NCBI RefSeq assembly: GCF_002902405.1
Contig: NZ_PPQS01000026.1
Span: 53,715-117,714 of the forward strand
Direction: 5' to 3'
Length of the DNA stretch: 64,000 bases
From: Staphylococcus schweitzeri
GTDB lineage: Bacteria > Bacillota > Bacilli > Staphylococcales > Staphylococcaceae
The notes below the pieces were generated by a model. The model made no database searches, was not told where the DNA came from, and worked only from the letters and a program-made list of their open reading frames with translations. Of this stretch, positions 1-10,734 are shown piece after piece. Position 1 is the stretch's first letter. Each line of letters opens with the position of its first letter. The position numbers and the translations under genes are program-made.

Positions 1-2
1 AA

Positions 3-773
3 TCAATGGTTGATAGCATGGTATATGATGGTTTAACAGATGTATTTAATCAATATCATATGGGTATTACTGCTGAAAATTTAGTAGAGCAATATGGTAT
101 TTCAAGAGAAGAACAAGATACATTTGCTGTAAACTCACAACAAAAAGCAGTACGTGCACAGCAAAATGGTGAATTTGATAGTGAAATAGTTCCAGTATCG
201 ATTCCTCAACGTAAAGGTGAACCAATCGTTGTCACTAAGGATGAAGGTGTACGTGAAAATGTATCAGTTGAAAAATTAAGTCGCTTAAGACCAGCTTTCA
301 AAAAAGACGGTACAGTTACAGCAGGTAATGCCTCAGGAATCAATGATGGTGCTGCGATGATGTTAGTCATGTCAGAAGACAAAGCTAAAGAATTAAATAT
401 CGAACCATTGGCAGTGCTTGATGGCTTTGGAAGTCATGGTGTAGATCCTTCTATTATGGGCATTGCACCAGTTGGCGCTGTTGAAAAGGCTTTGAAACGT
501 AGTAAAAAAGAATTAAGCGATATTGATGTATTTGAATTAAATGAAGCATTTGCAGCACAATCATTAGCTGTAGATCGCGAATTAAAATTACCTCCTGAAA
601 AGGTGAATGTTAAAGGTGGCGCTATTGCATTAGGACACCCTATTGGTGCATCTGGTGCTAGAGTTTTAGTGACATTATTGCATCAACTGAATGATGAAGT
701 TGAAACTGGTTTAACATCATTGTGTATTGGTGGCGGTCAAGCTATCGCTGCAGTTGTATCAAAATATAAATAA
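3..773 (+). CDS. Acetyl-CoA C-acetyltransferase (thiolase), 5' end outside window
   Basis: Thiolase of the acetyl-CoA acetyltransferase family, which condenses two acetyl-CoA to acetoacetyl-CoA or runs the reverse, in the cytoplasm. About 257 C-terminal residues are present of a family length near 380-395, so the N-terminal part with the first active-site cysteine lies upstream of the window; the ATG at 6 is internal. Visible signatures are NEAFAAQ, the catalytic-histidine loop [10 protein letters not shown] and the second active-site cysteine in CIGGGQA near the C-terminus. The reading frame is open to the window edge and no ribosome site precedes the ATG at 6. The gene converges on the methionine operon across a shared hairpin. 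Family call is firm; physiological role (fatty acid or mevalonate supply) cannot be told from sequence. Confidence 0.93.
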
Positions 774-777
774 TAAG

Positions 778-828
778 AAAACAGGTTATCACAACAGTAT
801 TGATTACATGTTGGCATAACCTGTTTTT
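778..828. terminator. Bidirectional terminator between thiolase and met operon
   Basis: Twelve-base inverted repeat, AAAACAGGTTAT (778-789) and ATAACCTGTTTT (816-827), with a T run on each strand. It sits between convergent genes and would end both transcripts. Confidence 0.8.
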
Positions 829-855
829 ATTTGTTTATGGATTTATTGGGTAATA

Positions 856-1608
856 TTAGTCATTTGATGGTTTAATTGCAAATGCTCTAACAGGGAACCC
901 AGGTGCATCTTTTGGTTTAGGGCTGATAGCGTAAATGATGGCGCCACGAGTTGGTAATTGATCTAAATTAGTTAATAACTCGACTTGGTATTTATCCTGA
1001 CCAAGAATATAACGTTCGCCAACTAAATCACCATTTTTTACAACGTCCACAGATGCATCGGTATCGAATGTTTCATGACCAATAGCTTCAACACGGCGTT
1101 CTTCAATTAAGTACTTCAAAGCATCTAATCCCCAACCCGGTGCATGTTGTTGTCCGTTTGCATCTTTGTTTTCAAACGTTTCAATATTAGGCCAACGTTT
1201 TGACCAATCGGTACGAAGTGCAACAAAAGTGCCAGGTTCAATAGTACCATGCTCTTTTTCCCATGCTTCTATATGCGCACGTGTTACGATGAAATCATTG
1301 TTATTCACTACTTCTGTTGAAAAGTCTAATACAATTAACGGCAATACCAATTCTTTTAAATCAATGTCTTCTAAATAACGTTTATTCTCGACAAAGTGAA
1401 TTGGTGCATCAATGTGAGTACCATATTGCGTTACAATATTCCAACGTTGCACATAGAAACCATGATCTTTAACCGTGAATAAAGTTGAAACTTCGCCTTT
1501 TTCAAACTCACTAAAACGTGGTATTTCTGGATCAAATGTATGCGTTAAATCAACCCAAGTTGCTTGTTTTAAAGTATTTAATTGTTGCCATAAAGGATAT
1601 TGTGTCAT
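856..1608 (-). CDS. Cyclase-family metal-dependent hydrolase, last gene of the met operon
   Basis: 250-residue protein of the cyclase / kynurenine-formamidase-like family, metal-dependent hydrolases that open amide or lactone-like bonds. The family metal motif is visible as GTHIDAPIHF around residues 63-72, and further histidines (HAPGWG, GHETFDTD) occur where second-shell metal ligands are expected. It starts 42 bp after the metE stop on the same strand with no terminator between, so it is probably the promoter-distal gene of the methionine operon. The literature calls the S. aureus operon metICFE-mdh; this gene sits in the mdh position, but nothing in its sequence looks like a malate dehydrogenase. 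The substrate is unknown. Confidence 0.8.
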   Translation of the reverse strand: MTQYPLWQQLNTLKQATWVDLTHTFDPEIPRFSEFEKGEVSTLFTVKDHGFYVQRWNIVTQYGTHIDAPIHFVENKRYLEDIDLKELVLPLIVLDFSTEVVNNNDFIVTRAHIEAWEKEHGTIEPGTFVALRTDWSKRWPNIETFENKDANGQQHAPGWGLDALKYLIEERRVEAIGHETFDTDASVDVVKNGDLVGERYILGQDKYQVELLTNLDQLPTRGAIIYAISPKPKDAPGFPVRAFAIKPSND

Positions 1609-1650
1609 AAAATCACCCGTTTTTAGTTTATTATATGATAAATGCTGCGA

Positions 1651-3879
1651 TTATTCTTGGCGTTTAGCTCTAACGGCATTAACAAGTACAGTCAATGCAT
1701 CTTTGACTTCTTCTTCTTTTCTTGTTTTCAAACCACAGTCAGGGTTTACCCAGAATAATGAGCGGTCGATTTGTTGTAGTGAACGATTGATTGCTGTAGT
1801 AATTTCTTCTTTTGTTGGAATACGTGGACTATGAATATCATATACACCTAGACCAATACCTAAATCATAATTAATATCTTCAAAGTCTTTAATTAAATCA
1901 CCATGGCTACGAGATGTTTCAATTGAAATAACATCAGCATCTAAATCATGAATAGCATGAATGATTTGACCGAATTGAGAATAACACATATGTGTATGGA
2001 TTTGAGTTTCATCACGAACTGAAGACGTTGCAAGTTTAAATGATAATACAGCATCCTTAAGATATTGTTCGTGATATTCAGAGCGTAATGGTAAACCTTC
2101 ACGTAATGCAGGTTCGTCAACTTGGATAACTTTGATTCCTGCAGCTTCAAGTGCTAATACTTCTTCGTTGATTGCTAAAGCAATTTGATCTTGAACAACT
2201 TTACGTGGTAAATCAACACGTTCAAATGACCAGTTTAGAATTGTTACAGGTCCAGTTAACATACCTTTAACTGGTTTATCTGTTAAGCTTTGTGCATAAA
2301 CTGTTTCATCAACAGTTAAAGGCGCTGTCCATTTTACATCACCATAAATGATTGGTGGTTTTACGGCACGTGAACCATATGATTGCACCCAACCGAATTT
2401 AGTCACTAAGAAGCCTTGTAATTTTTCTCCAAAGAACTCAACCATGTCATTACGTTCAAATTCGCCATGAACTAATACATCTAAACCTATATCTTCTTGA
2501 ATTTTAATCCATCGAGCAATTTCATTTTTTAAGAATGTTTCATATGCTTCGTCTGTAATGCGTTTGTTTTTCCAATCTGCACGGTATTTTCGAACTTCTC
2601 GGCTTTGTGGGAATGATCCAATCGTTGTTGTTGGTAAATCCGGTAAGTTCAAACGTTTTTGTTGTTGTTCAATACGTTGCGCGAATGGTGATTGTCTTGA
2701 AGTACGCACGCTTTCGAAATCATAATCTAAGTTTTTGAATGATTGATTTTGGAAACGCGCATAACGTGCTTTTAATTTATCATATTTAACACTATCGTTT
2801 TGATTAAATAGGCGACGCAATGCATCTAATTCGTCTAATTTTTCAGTTGCAAAGCTTAAGCCTTCGCCAACACTTGTATCTAATGTTTCATCATCTAAAG
2901 ATACTGGAACATGTAATAATGAAGATGATGGTTGAATGACAAGCTCATTAGTGTGTGCTAACAATTTATCGATTAAGACTTTTTTAACTTCAATGTCACT
3001 TGCCCATACATTACGACCATCAATAATTCCAGCGTATAATGTTTTTGATTTATCAAAATCTCCTGCTTCAATTTGTTTAAGGTTATAGCCATTATCATGG
3101 ACAAAATCTAAACCTAAACCACCAACAGGTAAAGAACTTAAGAATTTAAGATGTGCACGTTCGAAGTATGTTTGTATGACTAATTTTTTAGCAATACCAG
3201 CTTTTTCAAAATAGTCATAAGCTTCACGTGTAATATTTTCATAGCTTTCACTGTCATCTGTAACTAAGATTGGCTCATCAACTTGAATGTACTCAGCACC
3301 TGCATCAATTAATGATTCAAACACTTCTTTATAAAGTGGTAATAACGTTTTAACTTTTTCTTCAAAAGTTTGGTGACCGCCTTTTGATACTTTAACAAAA
3401 GTAATCGGACCAACAATGACAGGGTGAGCGTTAACGTTTAAAGATTGGGCATATTTAAAGCGATCTAATAATACGTTGCGACTCACTTTAGGCTCAACAT
3501 TGTTCCATTCAGGTACGATGTAATGATAGTTAGTGTTAAACCATTTTATAAGTGCACTTGCAACATGGTCTTTATTACCGCGAGCAATATCAAATAATAA
3601 ATCATCATCGATAGTTCTACCTTGGAAACGTTCTGGGATGATGTTGAATAATAATGACGTATCTAGAATATGGTCATACAAAGAGAAATCACCAACTGGG
3701 ATGCTATCTAAATGATAGTACTTTTGTAATAATAAATTTTCTTTATGTAGATCAGTTAATGTTTGATCTAATTCTTCTTTAGAAATCTTCTTCGCCCAAT
3801 AACTTTCGATGGCTTTTTTCCATTCTCTTTTTCTACCTAATCTTGGGAATCCTAAGTTTGATGTTTTAATTGTTGTCAT
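1651..3879 (-). CDS. metE: Cobalamin-independent methionine synthase
   Basis: 742-residue 5-methyltetrahydropteroyltriglutamate-homocysteine S-methyltransferase, the last step of methionine synthesis without vitamin B12. Length is typical for the two-barrel MetE enzyme. The C-terminal barrel carries the zinc and homocysteine site: HTHMCYSQF supplies the His and first Cys, and NPDCGLKTR near the C-terminus the second Cys. Its start overlaps the stop of the upstream metF-like gene by 4 bp, so translation is probably coupled. It belongs to the T-box-controlled metI-metC-metF-metE operon read leftwards. The methyl donor is made by the reductase half of the neighbouring bifunctional protein. Confidence 0.97.
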   Translation of the reverse strand: MTTIKTSNLGFPRLGRKREWKKAIESYWAKKISKEELDQTLTDLHKENLLLQKYYHLDSIPVGDFSLYDHILDTSLLFNIIPERFQGRTIDDDLLFDIARGNKDHVASALIKWFNTNYHYIVPEWNNVEPKVSRNVLLDRFKYAQSLNVNAHPVIVGPITFVKVSKGGHQTFEEKVKTLLPLYKEVFESLIDAGAEYIQVDEPILVTDDSESYENITREAYDYFEKAGIAKKLVIQTYFERAHLKFLSSLPVGGLGLDFVHDNGYNLKQIEAGDFDKSKTLYAGIIDGRNVWASDIEVKKVLIDKLLAHTNELVIQPSSSLLHVPVSLDDETLDTSVGEGLSFATEKLDELDALRRLFNQNDSVKYDKLKARYARFQNQSFKNLDYDFESVRTSRQSPFAQRIEQQQKRLNLPDLPTTTIGSFPQSREVRKYRADWKNKRITDEAYETFLKNEIARWIKIQEDIGLDVLVHGEFERNDMVEFFGEKLQGFLVTKFGWVQSYGSRAVKPPIIYGDVKWTAPLTVDETVYAQSLTDKPVKGMLTGPVTILNWSFERVDLPRKVVQDQIALAINEEVLALEAAGIKVIQVDEPALREGLPLRSEYHEQYLKDAVLSFKLATSSVRDETQIHTHMCYSQFGQIIHAIHDLDADVISIETSRSHGDLIKDFEDINYDLGIGLGVYDIHSPRIPTKEEITTAINRSLQQIDRSLFWVNPDCGLKTRKEEEVKDALTVLVNAVRAKRQE

Positions 3880-5717
3880 AATATTGCCTCCTTGTGAGCA
3901 GTAATAGATTTTGAGTATGCTGCAAGTTCTAATGAATCTTCGACATTTTGAAACGGTGTGATAATGTATAAACCATTAAAATATTCATGAACAGTATCGA
4001 TTAAATCCTTTGAAAGCTTAAGACTTAGTTCTCGTGTTTTGGCTTTATCATCTTTAACTGCTTCAAATTGTTGTAAAATTTCATCTGACATCTTGATGCC
4101 TGGCACTTCATTATGCAAAAAGAGTGCGTTTTTGTAACTTGCGATAGGCATAATGCCTATGAAAAATGGTTTGTTCAAGTGCTTAGTGGCATGGTAAATT
4201 TCAATGATTTTCTCTTTGCTGTACACGGGTTGCGTTATAAAATAAGACATTCCGCTTTCTATCTTTTTCTCTAGTCGTTTTACGGCGCCATCTAATTTTC
4301 GAACATTAGGATTAAAGGCGCCAGCGATGTTGAAGTGTGTACGTTTCTTCAGCGCATCACCGTCAGTATTAATACCTTGATTAAATCTTAGAGCGAGTTC
4401 AGTTAATCCTTTAGAATTAACATCATAAACATTTGTTGCACCTGGTAAGTGACCAACTTTTGAAGGATCACCAGTTATGGCCAATATTTCGTTAACGCCA
4501 ATAAGTGATAATCCAAGTAGATGGGACTGCAAGCCGATTAAGTTTCGATCTCGACATGTAATATGTACGAGCGGTTCGATATTGTAATATTGCTTAATTA
4601 AGCTAGCAGCAGCGATGTTACTAATTCGGACAGTCGCTAATGAATTGTCGGCTAGTGTTACGGCATCTACATTAGCTTTATCAAGTTTAGCGATATTTTC
4701 AAAAAATCTATCCGTGTCTAAATGTTTTGGTGTATCCAATTCGATAATAACGGTTGGACGTTCTTGAACCTTAGATGTTAATGATTGTCTAACTTTATTT
4801 TGAGATGGATTGAAAAGTGCTTTCGTTGGTATCGGAATCACTTTTTTGTCATTAACAGGTTTAAGTGTCTGAATAGATTCTTTAATAAATTTGATGTGCT
4901 CAGGCGTTGTACCACAGCAACCACCAATTAAACGAACACCTTCGCGAATTAGATTTTGAGCAACTTGACCGAAATATTGTGCATTGTCACTATACTTAAA
5001 TTCACTATTTTCAATGTCTAATAAGCTGGCATTTGGATAACAAGATAAGTATGCGTGCTCTGGTAATTCAATATGTGAGAAAGACTCTTGCATATGGTGT
5101 GGGCCATGATGACAATTGAGTCCCACGATGTTTGCACCACATTGAACGAGTTGTTTTAATCCTTCATTGATTGCCTGACCATTAACTAAGTAATTTGTGT
5201 TTGAAGCTGTTAATTGAGCAATGATTGGAATGTCGTATTTCTTTCTCGTTCGTGAAATGACATTTGTTAGCTCTTCTAGGTCGTAATATGTTTCGAAAAG
5301 TAGCGCGTCAACGCCTTCTTCAATTAAGGTGTCTATTTGAATTTCAGTATGATAAAGAATAGTTTGTAAGCTGATATCCTCTTGTTTGATACCTCTAAAC
5401 CCACCAACTGTGCCTAATATATACGTATCTTTATTTGCTGCTTTTTTTGCGATGCGAACGGCGGCTTGATGTATTGCTTTAACTTTATCTTCGAGACCGA
5501 ATCGTTTTAACTTTTCAAAATTTGCACCATAAGTATTGGTTTGAATGACATCAGCACCAGCTTCGATATATGAACGATGAATACGTTCAACTTTATCTGG
5601 ATGGCTAAGGTTATATGCTTCTGGACAGGTGTCTAAACCTTCAGAGTATAAAATGGTTCCAATAGCGCCATCAGCTACTAAAACATTATCTTTCAATTGT
5701 GTGAGGAATTGACTCAT
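3876..5717 (-). CDS. metF: Bifunctional homocysteine S-methyltransferase / methylenetetrahydrofolate reductase
   Basis: 613-residue fusion. Residues 1 to about 300 form a homocysteine methyltransferase domain with zinc cysteines in VGLNCHHGP and [10 protein letters not shown]. From about residue 325 a methylenetetrahydrofolate reductase domain follows, with a TIM-barrel pattern and ITGDP. The reductase makes 5-methyl-THF used by MetE; the methyltransferase half can use other methyl donors such as S-methylmethionine, by family analogy. The first 32 bp overlap the end of metC and the last 4 bp overlap metE, a tightly packed operon. The fusion is normal for staphylococci and Bacillus (YitJ type) and is not an assembly artefact. 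Confidence 0.95.
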   Translation of the reverse strand: MSQFLTQLKDNVLVADGAIGTILYSEGLDTCPEAYNLSHPDKVERIHRSYIEAGADVIQTNTYGANFEKLKRFGLEDKVKAIHQAAVRIAKKAANKDTYILGTVGGFRGIKQEDISLQTILYHTEIQIDTLIEEGVDALLFETYYDLEELTNVISRTRKKYDIPIIAQLTASNTNYLVNGQAINEGLKQLVQCGANIVGLNCHHGPHHMQESFSHIELPEHAYLSCYPNASLLDIENSEFKYSDNAQYFGQVAQNLIREGVRLIGGCCGTTPEHIKFIKESIQTLKPVNDKKVIPIPTKALFNPSQNKVRQSLTSKVQERPTVIIELDTPKHLDTDRFFENIAKLDKANVDAVTLADNSLATVRISNIAAASLIKQYYNIEPLVHITCRDRNLIGLQSHLLGLSLIGVNEILAITGDPSKVGHLPGATNVYDVNSKGLTELALRFNQGINTDGDALKKRTHFNIAGAFNPNVRKLDGAVKRLEKKIESGMSYFITQPVYSKEKIIEIYHATKHLNKPFFIGIMPIASYKNALFLHNEVPGIKMSDEILQQFEAVKDDKAKTRELSLKLSKDLIDTVHEYFNGLYIITPFQNVEDSLELAAYSKSITAHKEAIL

Positions 5718-6846
5718 TGAATGCCTCCTTTAATGCGTATTTGATGTCTGCAATGAGTTCATCAGGATCTTCGAGACCAACACTTAATCGGAATAGACCG
5801 AAAGTGATACCACGTTCTTGTCTCACTTCTTCAGGTAGTGCAGCATGTGACATCGTTGCTGGATGTGAAAGTATCGTTTCAACACCGCCCAGACTCACTG
5901 AAACGAGTGGTAATGTCAGTGCATCGACAAATTGTTGTGCTTTAGACTCATCAGCTAAACGAAAGCCAATAACGGCACCGCCATTTTTAGCTTGTTCTAA
6001 ATGATCAGCAGTAAGTCCCGGATAATAAACTTCTGAAATTTCATCTTGCTTTATTAAAAATGACACGATTTTTTGAGCGTTTTCGACAGATTGTTTAAAT
6101 CTGATTGGAAATGTTTTTAAATGTTTAGCAAGTGTCCAGCTATCTTGAGCAGATAACATATTGCCTGTACCATTTTGTATTAAATAAAGAGCTTCACTAA
6201 TTGCCTCATTATTAGTAATGACAGCACCAGCAATTAAATCGCTATGTCCACTTAAAAATTTTGTAGCACTATGAATGACAATATCAGCGCCAAGTAATAA
6301 AGGTGATTGACCTAACGGTGTCATAAATGTGTTGTCCACAGCTACCAGTAGTTCATGCTTTTCGGCTATTTTAGAAACAGCTTTGATATCAGTAATTTTA
6401 AAACAGGGATTCGATGGTGTTTCGATATAAATTAATTTTGTGTTTGATTGAATGGCACCCACGATTTGTTCGAGCTTGGTAGTATCTACGGTTGTAAATT
6501 CAATATTAAAACGATTCAAAATTTGCTCAGTGAGGCGAAAAGTACCGCCATATACATCATCAGGTAAGATGACATGATCACCAGATTTGAAAGTCAAAAG
6601 TACTGATGAAATAGCAGCAATACCTGATGCAAAAGCAAAAGCGAATTTTCCCTGTTCTAATCGTGCTAACTTCTCTTCTAAAAGTTCACGGTTAGGATTG
6701 CCACTTCGTGCATAATCATATTTAACATCGCCACCAAGACTTGTTTGATGGAATGTTGAAGAATCATAGAGTGGTGGGTTAGCTGAATGATATTCCACAC
6801 CTCTACGCCAATCGAATATCACTTCTGTCTCTTTTGAAAGTGTCAT
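5686..6846 (-). CDS. metC: Cystathionine beta-lyase (PLP trans-sulfuration enzyme)
   Basis: 386-residue enzyme of the Cys/Met PLP-dependent family. The PLP lysine is visible in SATKFLSGHSD, the phosphate-binding loop in ASGIAAISSV, and a tyrosine of the neighbouring subunit in YDYARSGNPNR. In the operon order metI-metC it is expected to cleave cystathionine to homocysteine, pyruvate and ammonia. Its start overlaps the metI stop by 4 bp and its end overlaps metF by 32 bp. Family members interconvert activities, so lyase versus gamma-synthase assignment rests on similarity to the known S. aureus/Bacillus MetC and on gene order. Confidence 0.9.
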   Translation of the reverse strand: MTLSKETEVIFDWRRGVEYHSANPPLYDSSTFHQTSLGGDVKYDYARSGNPNRELLEEKLARLEQGKFAFAFASGIAAISSVLLTFKSGDHVILPDDVYGGTFRLTEQILNRFNIEFTTVDTTKLEQIVGAIQSNTKLIYIETPSNPCFKITDIKAVSKIAEKHELLVAVDNTFMTPLGQSPLLLGADIVIHSATKFLSGHSDLIAGAVITNNEAISEALYLIQNGTGNMLSAQDSWTLAKHLKTFPIRFKQSVENAQKIVSFLIKQDEISEVYYPGLTADHLEQAKNGGAVIGFRLADESKAQQFVDALTLPLVSVSLGGVETILSHPATMSHAALPEEVRQERGITFGLFRLSVGLEDPDELIADIKYALKEAFNESIPHTIER

Positions 6847-7946
6847 ACAATCTCTCCAATCTGAGCTTTATCTAATGCTTGGATGATATCGCGTTCGATG
6901 TCTTCATAATTTTCAACGCCTAGTGATAAGCGGATTAAATACTCATCAATGCCACGTTTATCTTTTTCAGCATCTGGCATATCAACATGTGTTTGTGTGT
7001 AGGGGAAGGTTACTAATGTTTCAGTGCCTCCTAAACTTTCTGCAAAAATACAAATATCTAAATTTTCTAATAATTTAGCGACGCTATAGGCCTTGTTAAG
7101 TCTTAAACTAAGCATGCCAGTTTGCCCGCTGTATAGTACTTCGTCAATTGCTTGAAGTGACTGACATTTTTTAGCAAGTTTTTTTGCGTTTGATTGTGCC
7201 CGCTCAATGCGTAAATGCAAAGTTTTAAGTCCACGTAACAACAAATAACTATCTATTGGTGAAAGTGTTGCGCCAGTCATGTTGTGAAAATCAAACAACT
7301 GTTGCGCGAGTGATTCATCTTTGACGGTTACGACACCTGCTAGTACATCGTTATGTCCACCAATATATTTCGTAGCTGAATGTAAGACTATATCAGCACC
7401 TTCTGCTAATGGTGTTGAAAGATAAGGTGTTAAAAAAGTATTGTCGATAATTGACAATAAGCCTTTAGCTTTACAAAGTTGATAGTACGGCTTTACATCA
7501 ATAGCAATCATTTGTGGGTTAGATATTGGTTCAATGAATAATGCAACTGTTTTATCAGTGATTTCTTTTTCAACTTGCTCATAATCTGTAAAATCAACGT
7601 ACTTAAATTTGATATCGTATTGTTGCTCGTAAAATTCAAACAATCTAAATGTGCCACCATATAAATCGAATGAAACTAAAATTTCATCATGAGGTTTAAA
7701 TAGATTACATATTAATTGAATGGCTGACATTCCACTTGATGTAGCGAATGATGCAATACCATGCTCAAGCTTGGCAAAACAGGTTTCAAATGTTGAGCGT
7801 GTAGGATTTTTAGTACGTGTATAATCAAATCCTGTCGATTGTCCTAGTTTTGGATGTTTGTAGGCAGTAGATAAATGGATTGGATTCGCTATAGCACCGG
7901 TTGAATCATCAGTTAATGTGATTTGGGCTAGCTGTGTATCCTTCAT
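6843..7946 (-). CDS. metI: Cystathionine gamma-synthase / O-acylhomoserine sulfhydrylase
   Basis: 367-residue PLP enzyme of the same family as MetC but clearly distinct in sequence. The PLP lysine lies in SATKYIGGHND, and FDYTRTKNPTR contains the phosphate-binding tyrosine region. It joins an activated homoserine to cysteine (or sulfide), the entry step of the operon. The start at 7946 is preceded by the strong site CAGGAGG eight bases upstream. It is the first gene behind the T-box leader, so charging of initiator/methionyl tRNA should decide whether the whole operon is read. Confidence 0.92.
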   Translation of the reverse strand: MKDTQLAQITLTDDSTGAIANPIHLSTAYKHPKLGQSTGFDYTRTKNPTRSTFETCFAKLEHGIASFATSSGMSAIQLICNLFKPHDEILVSFDLYGGTFRLFEFYEQQYDIKFKYVDFTDYEQVEKEITDKTVALFIEPISNPQMIAIDVKPYYQLCKAKGLLSIIDNTFLTPYLSTPLAEGADIVLHSATKYIGGHNDVLAGVVTVKDESLAQQLFDFHNMTGATLSPIDSYLLLRGLKTLHLRIERAQSNAKKLAKKCQSLQAIDEVLYSGQTGMLSLRLNKAYSVAKLLENLDICIFAESLGGTETLVTFPYTQTHVDMPDAEKDKRGIDEYLIRLSLGVENYEDIERDIIQALDKAQIGEIV

Positions 7947-7969
7947 ATTAAGACCCTCCTGTAAGATAA

Positions 7970-8395
7970 AATAAAAAAGCTTCCGTCCTTCGTACCCGAA
8001 TGAATCGGATAAAAAGGACGAAAGCTAATGTTTCGCGGTACCACCTTTATTTATTATTCCATCGCTGAAATAACCTTATTCAGTACGCATTAAAAGTAAA
8101 TATGCTTACTGAACAATTATCACAATTAAAGTCGTTAAGTTAGGATATAGTAATATGATATCCCATACTTATTAACAAAAAATCGTGCGTAAAGAATCCA
8201 GTACGCCATTTAACATCAATGTTAATACTGTATCGCTATAACGGGCGAACCCGTAGACACCTCATATTGGCATCAACACTCCAAGGCCATTTTCAAACAC
8301 GCTTTCAAAATCTTCTCTCAGCTACTAAAGACTCTCTGTATAAGCAGGGTGTGTTTTACTTTCCTCTTTATTGTGTTTAAGTTTCATTAAACTGT
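7970..8395 (-). promoter_or_regulatory. Methionine T-box leader with anti-terminator/terminator switch
   Basis: Untranslated leader of the met operon. The conserved T-box element is read on the minus strand at 8031-8048 as AAAGGTGGTACCGCGAAA. Just downstream is an intrinsic terminator: CTTTCGTCC pairs with GGACGGAAG between about 8025 and 7978, followed by a T tract. Uncharged tRNA would pair with the T-box bulge and stop terminator formation. The leader is unusually long, about 440 nt from the likely promoter to metI. In S. aureus this leader is reported to be specific for initiator tRNA; the specifier codon was not located with certainty here. Confidence 0.9.
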
Positions 8396-8456
8396 TATAA
8401 GATATTAATTAGCTTACAGAGGAAAAAAAGATTTGTCAACAATTATTCAGAAAATT
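8394..8456 (-). promoter_or_regulatory. met operon promoter region with CodY-like box
   Basis: On the minus strand a TTGACA -35 hexamer lies at 8439-8434. A good -10 at 17 bp spacing is not obvious; TATAAC at 8399-8394 is too far for this -35 but would give a leader of about 440 nt. Overlapping the upstream side, 8442-8456 reads ATTATTCAGAAAATT, matching the CodY consensus AATTTTCWGAAAATT at 13 of 15 positions. CodY repression of the met operon is established in S. aureus; the exact start site here is inference. Confidence 0.55.
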
Positions 8457-8608
8457 TTGATTTAAAAGTTAATTTGTTTGTGAAATTGTAATTCATATCT
8501 TGGAGTTGAAAAATGAATTATTTTTTAAATAAAGTGTGATTAATGGTTGTCTGACTCATTTAGAATACATAAAATATATTTAACTGTTGTTATCAAATAA
8601 AAAGTGAT

Positions 8609-9454
8609 GTGAGTGAATTGTCAAAAAGTGAAGATCAACGTATTACTAAAACAAAAGATGAACAAATTCAACAAATAGATATCTCGGATATCAAACCGAA
8701 TCCTTATCAGCCTAGAAAAACTTTCGATGAAAACCATTTAAATGATTTGGCAGATTCGATTAAGCAATATGGAATTTTGCAACCAATTGTGTTAAGAAAA
8801 ACAGTTCAAGGTTATTACATTGTAGTTGGTGAGAGAAGGTTTAGAGCTTCGAAAATTGCTGGTCTCAAATATGTATCAGCGATTATCAAAGATTTAACAG
8901 ATGAAGATATGATGGAACTGGCGGTCATCGAAAATTTACAACGTGAGGATTTAAATGCGATTGAAGAAGCTGAAAGTTATCAACGTTTGATGACAGATTT
9001 GAAAATTACACAACAAGAAGTAGCGAAGCGATTGAGTAAGTCGCGCCCGTATATAGCGAATATGTTGAGATTATTACACTTGCCGAAAAAGATTGCTGAC
9101 ATGGTAAAAGACGGGCGACTGACAAGTGCACATGGACGTACGTTGTTGGCTATTAAAGATGAACAACAAATGCTTAGGTTAGCGAAACGGGTTGTTAAAG
9201 AAAAGTGGAGTGTTAGATATTTAGAAAACCATGTTAATGAATTAAAAAATGTTTCGTCAAAGTCTCAAAAAGACAAAGTAGATATAACTAAGCCTAAATT
9301 TATAAAGCAACAAGAACGACAATTGCGAGAACAGTATGGCGCAAAAGTAGATATATCGATAAAAAAATCAATCGGCAAAATCTCATTTGAGTTTGATTCA
9401 CAAGATGACTTTGTGAGGCTAATCGAACAATTAAATCGTAAGTATGGAAAATAG
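8609..9454 (+). CDS. spo0J: ParB/Spo0J chromosome partitioning protein
   Basis: 281-residue ParB-family CTPase that loads at parS sites and recruits SMC for chromosome segregation. The N-terminal ParB domain carries GERRFRAS (74-81) and ENLQRED (108-114), the nucleotide and spreading motifs. A helix-turn-helix follows at about 134-156, then a C-terminal dimerisation region. A GTG at 8609 gives this length; TTG at 8618 is an alternative. There is no parA/soj beside it, in line with S. aureus encoding Spo0J without a Soj partner. Noc, its paralogue, is expected near the origin, so this copy is called Spo0J. No parS palindrome was seen in the window. Confidence 0.88.
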   Translation: MSELSKSEDQRITKTKDEQIQQIDISDIKPNPYQPRKTFDENHLNDLADSIKQYGILQPIVLRKTVQGYYIVVGERRFRASKIAGLKYVSAIIKDLTDEDMMELAVIENLQREDLNAIEEAESYQRLMTDLKITQQEVAKRLSKSRPYIANMLRLLHLPKKIADMVKDGRLTSAHGRTLLAIKDEQQMLRLAKRVVKEKWSVRYLENHVNELKNVSSKSQKDKVDITKPKFIKQQERQLREQYGAKVDISIKKSIGKISFEFDSQDDFVRLIEQLNRKYGK

Positions 9455-9608
9455 TTACACAATTTTATATAATAACTCTTTGCGAATCTGTCGATATATC
9501 AATACGTACGTACATCTTTTTGAAGATGATGCGACTTCAGTAGGTTGGAAGAATGCAATAATATTAATAAAATTATTTAATACTATATAGAAGGGAGTAA
9601 CGCTTATC

Positions 9609-10490
9609 ATGAATCAAGTCATGAATATTATTTCATCTCTATTTGAGCCATTAACGAAAATAGAAACATATGAAAATATTGCAACTAAAATCGCTATGAT
9701 TGTTATTTATATTATCGTAGCACTTATAGTGATTAAAATACTGAATAAAATGATTGAACAGGGATTTAAGATTCAAAATAAAAGTAAGAAGAGTAACAAA
9801 AAGCGCTCTAAAACTTTAATATCACTTGTTCAAAATGTAGTGAAGTATATCGTTTGGTTTATAGTTATTACTACGATTTTAAGTAAATTTGGCATTAGCG
9901 TTGAAGGTGTTATTGCAAGTGCTGGTGTCGTAGGTTTAGCAGTAGGTTTTGGAGCTCAAACCATTGTTAAAGACGTTATTACTGGATTTTTTATTATATT
10001 TGAAAGCCAATTTGATGTAGGTGATTATGTTAAAATAAACAACGGTGGTACAACTGTGGCAGAAGGAACGGTTAAATCAATAGGACTTCGTTCAACACGC
10101 ATTAATACAATATCTGGAGAACTTACAATCTTGCCAAATAGTAGTATGGGTGAAATAACGAATTATTCAATTACGAATGGAACAGCAATTGTTAAAATTC
10201 CAGTATCTGTAGATGAAAATATTGATAATGTCGAGAAGAAATTAAATAAATTATTTACATCTCTGCGTAGTAAATATTATTTATTTGTAAGTGATCCTGT
10301 TGTGATTGGTATTGATGCCTTTGAAGATACTAGAGTAATATTAAGGGTTTCAGCAGAAACAATACCAGGTGAAGGTTTCTCTGGTGCACGTATTATTCGT
10401 AAAGAAGTACAAAAAATGTTTTTACAAGAAGGTATTAAGACACCACAACCAATAATGACACCTTTTAATCATAGTGAAAACGGTGTTTAG
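9609..10490 (+). CDS. Small-conductance mechanosensitive channel, MscS family
   Basis: 293-residue inner-membrane channel that opens on hypo-osmotic shock. Two hydrophobic helices at about 25-45 and 75-95 precede the pore-lining helix GVIASAGVVGLAVGFGAQ, with the Ala/Gly packing pattern of MscS TM3, then the beta domain beginning DVGDYVKI. The start at 9609 has the site AGAAGGGAG about ten bases upstream. It is followed at 29 bp by the DUF951 gene and then ychF, all on the plus strand, and probably forms an operon with them. Confidence 0.92.
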   Translation: MNQVMNIISSLFEPLTKIETYENIATKIAMIVIYIIVALIVIKILNKMIEQGFKIQNKSKKSNKKRSKTLISLVQNVVKYIVWFIVITTILSKFGISVEGVIASAGVVGLAVGFGAQTIVKDVITGFFIIFESQFDVGDYVKINNGGTTVAEGTVKSIGLRSTRINTISGELTILPNSSMGEITNYSITNGTAIVKIPVSVDENIDNVEKKLNKLFTSLRSKYYLFVSDPVVIGIDAFEDTRVILRVSAETIPGEGFSGARIIRKEVQKMFLQEGIKTPQPIMTPFNHSENGV

Positions 10491-10519
10491 TAGTTTATAA
10501 TACATGGAGGTCATATTTA

Positions 10520-10723
10520 ATGGCGTCAAAATATGGAATAAATGATATAGTAGAAATGAAAAAACAACATGCGTGTGGAACCAATCGTTTTAAAATTATT
10601 AGAATGGGTGCTGACATTAGAATTAAGTGTGAAAATTGTCAACGAAGCATCATGATTCCACGTCAAACGTTTGATAAAAAACTAAGGAAAATCATCGTAT
10701 CTCAAGATGATACACAAAGATAG
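10520..10723 (+). CDS. DUF951 family small zinc-ribbon-like protein
   Basis: 67-residue protein of the DUF951 family, very widely kept between mscS and ychF in Firmicutes. It holds HACGTNRF and IKCENCQRS, giving three cysteines and a histidine that look like a small metal or nucleic-acid binding knuckle. Start is supported by ATGGAGG seven bases upstream, and ychF begins 11 bp after its stop. No biochemical function is established; the neighbourhood suggests a link to translation. Confidence 0.88.
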   Translation: MASKYGINDIVEMKKQHACGTNRFKIIRMGADIRIKCENCQRSIMIPRQTFDKKLRKIIVSQDDTQR

Positions 10724-10734
10724 GAGAATGATTC

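Noticed and set aside
1475..1834. Plus-strand ORF of 119 codons across the metE/cyclase junction
   Set aside because: It lies opposite two well-supported genes, has no ribosome site and low-quality composition; a reading shadow.
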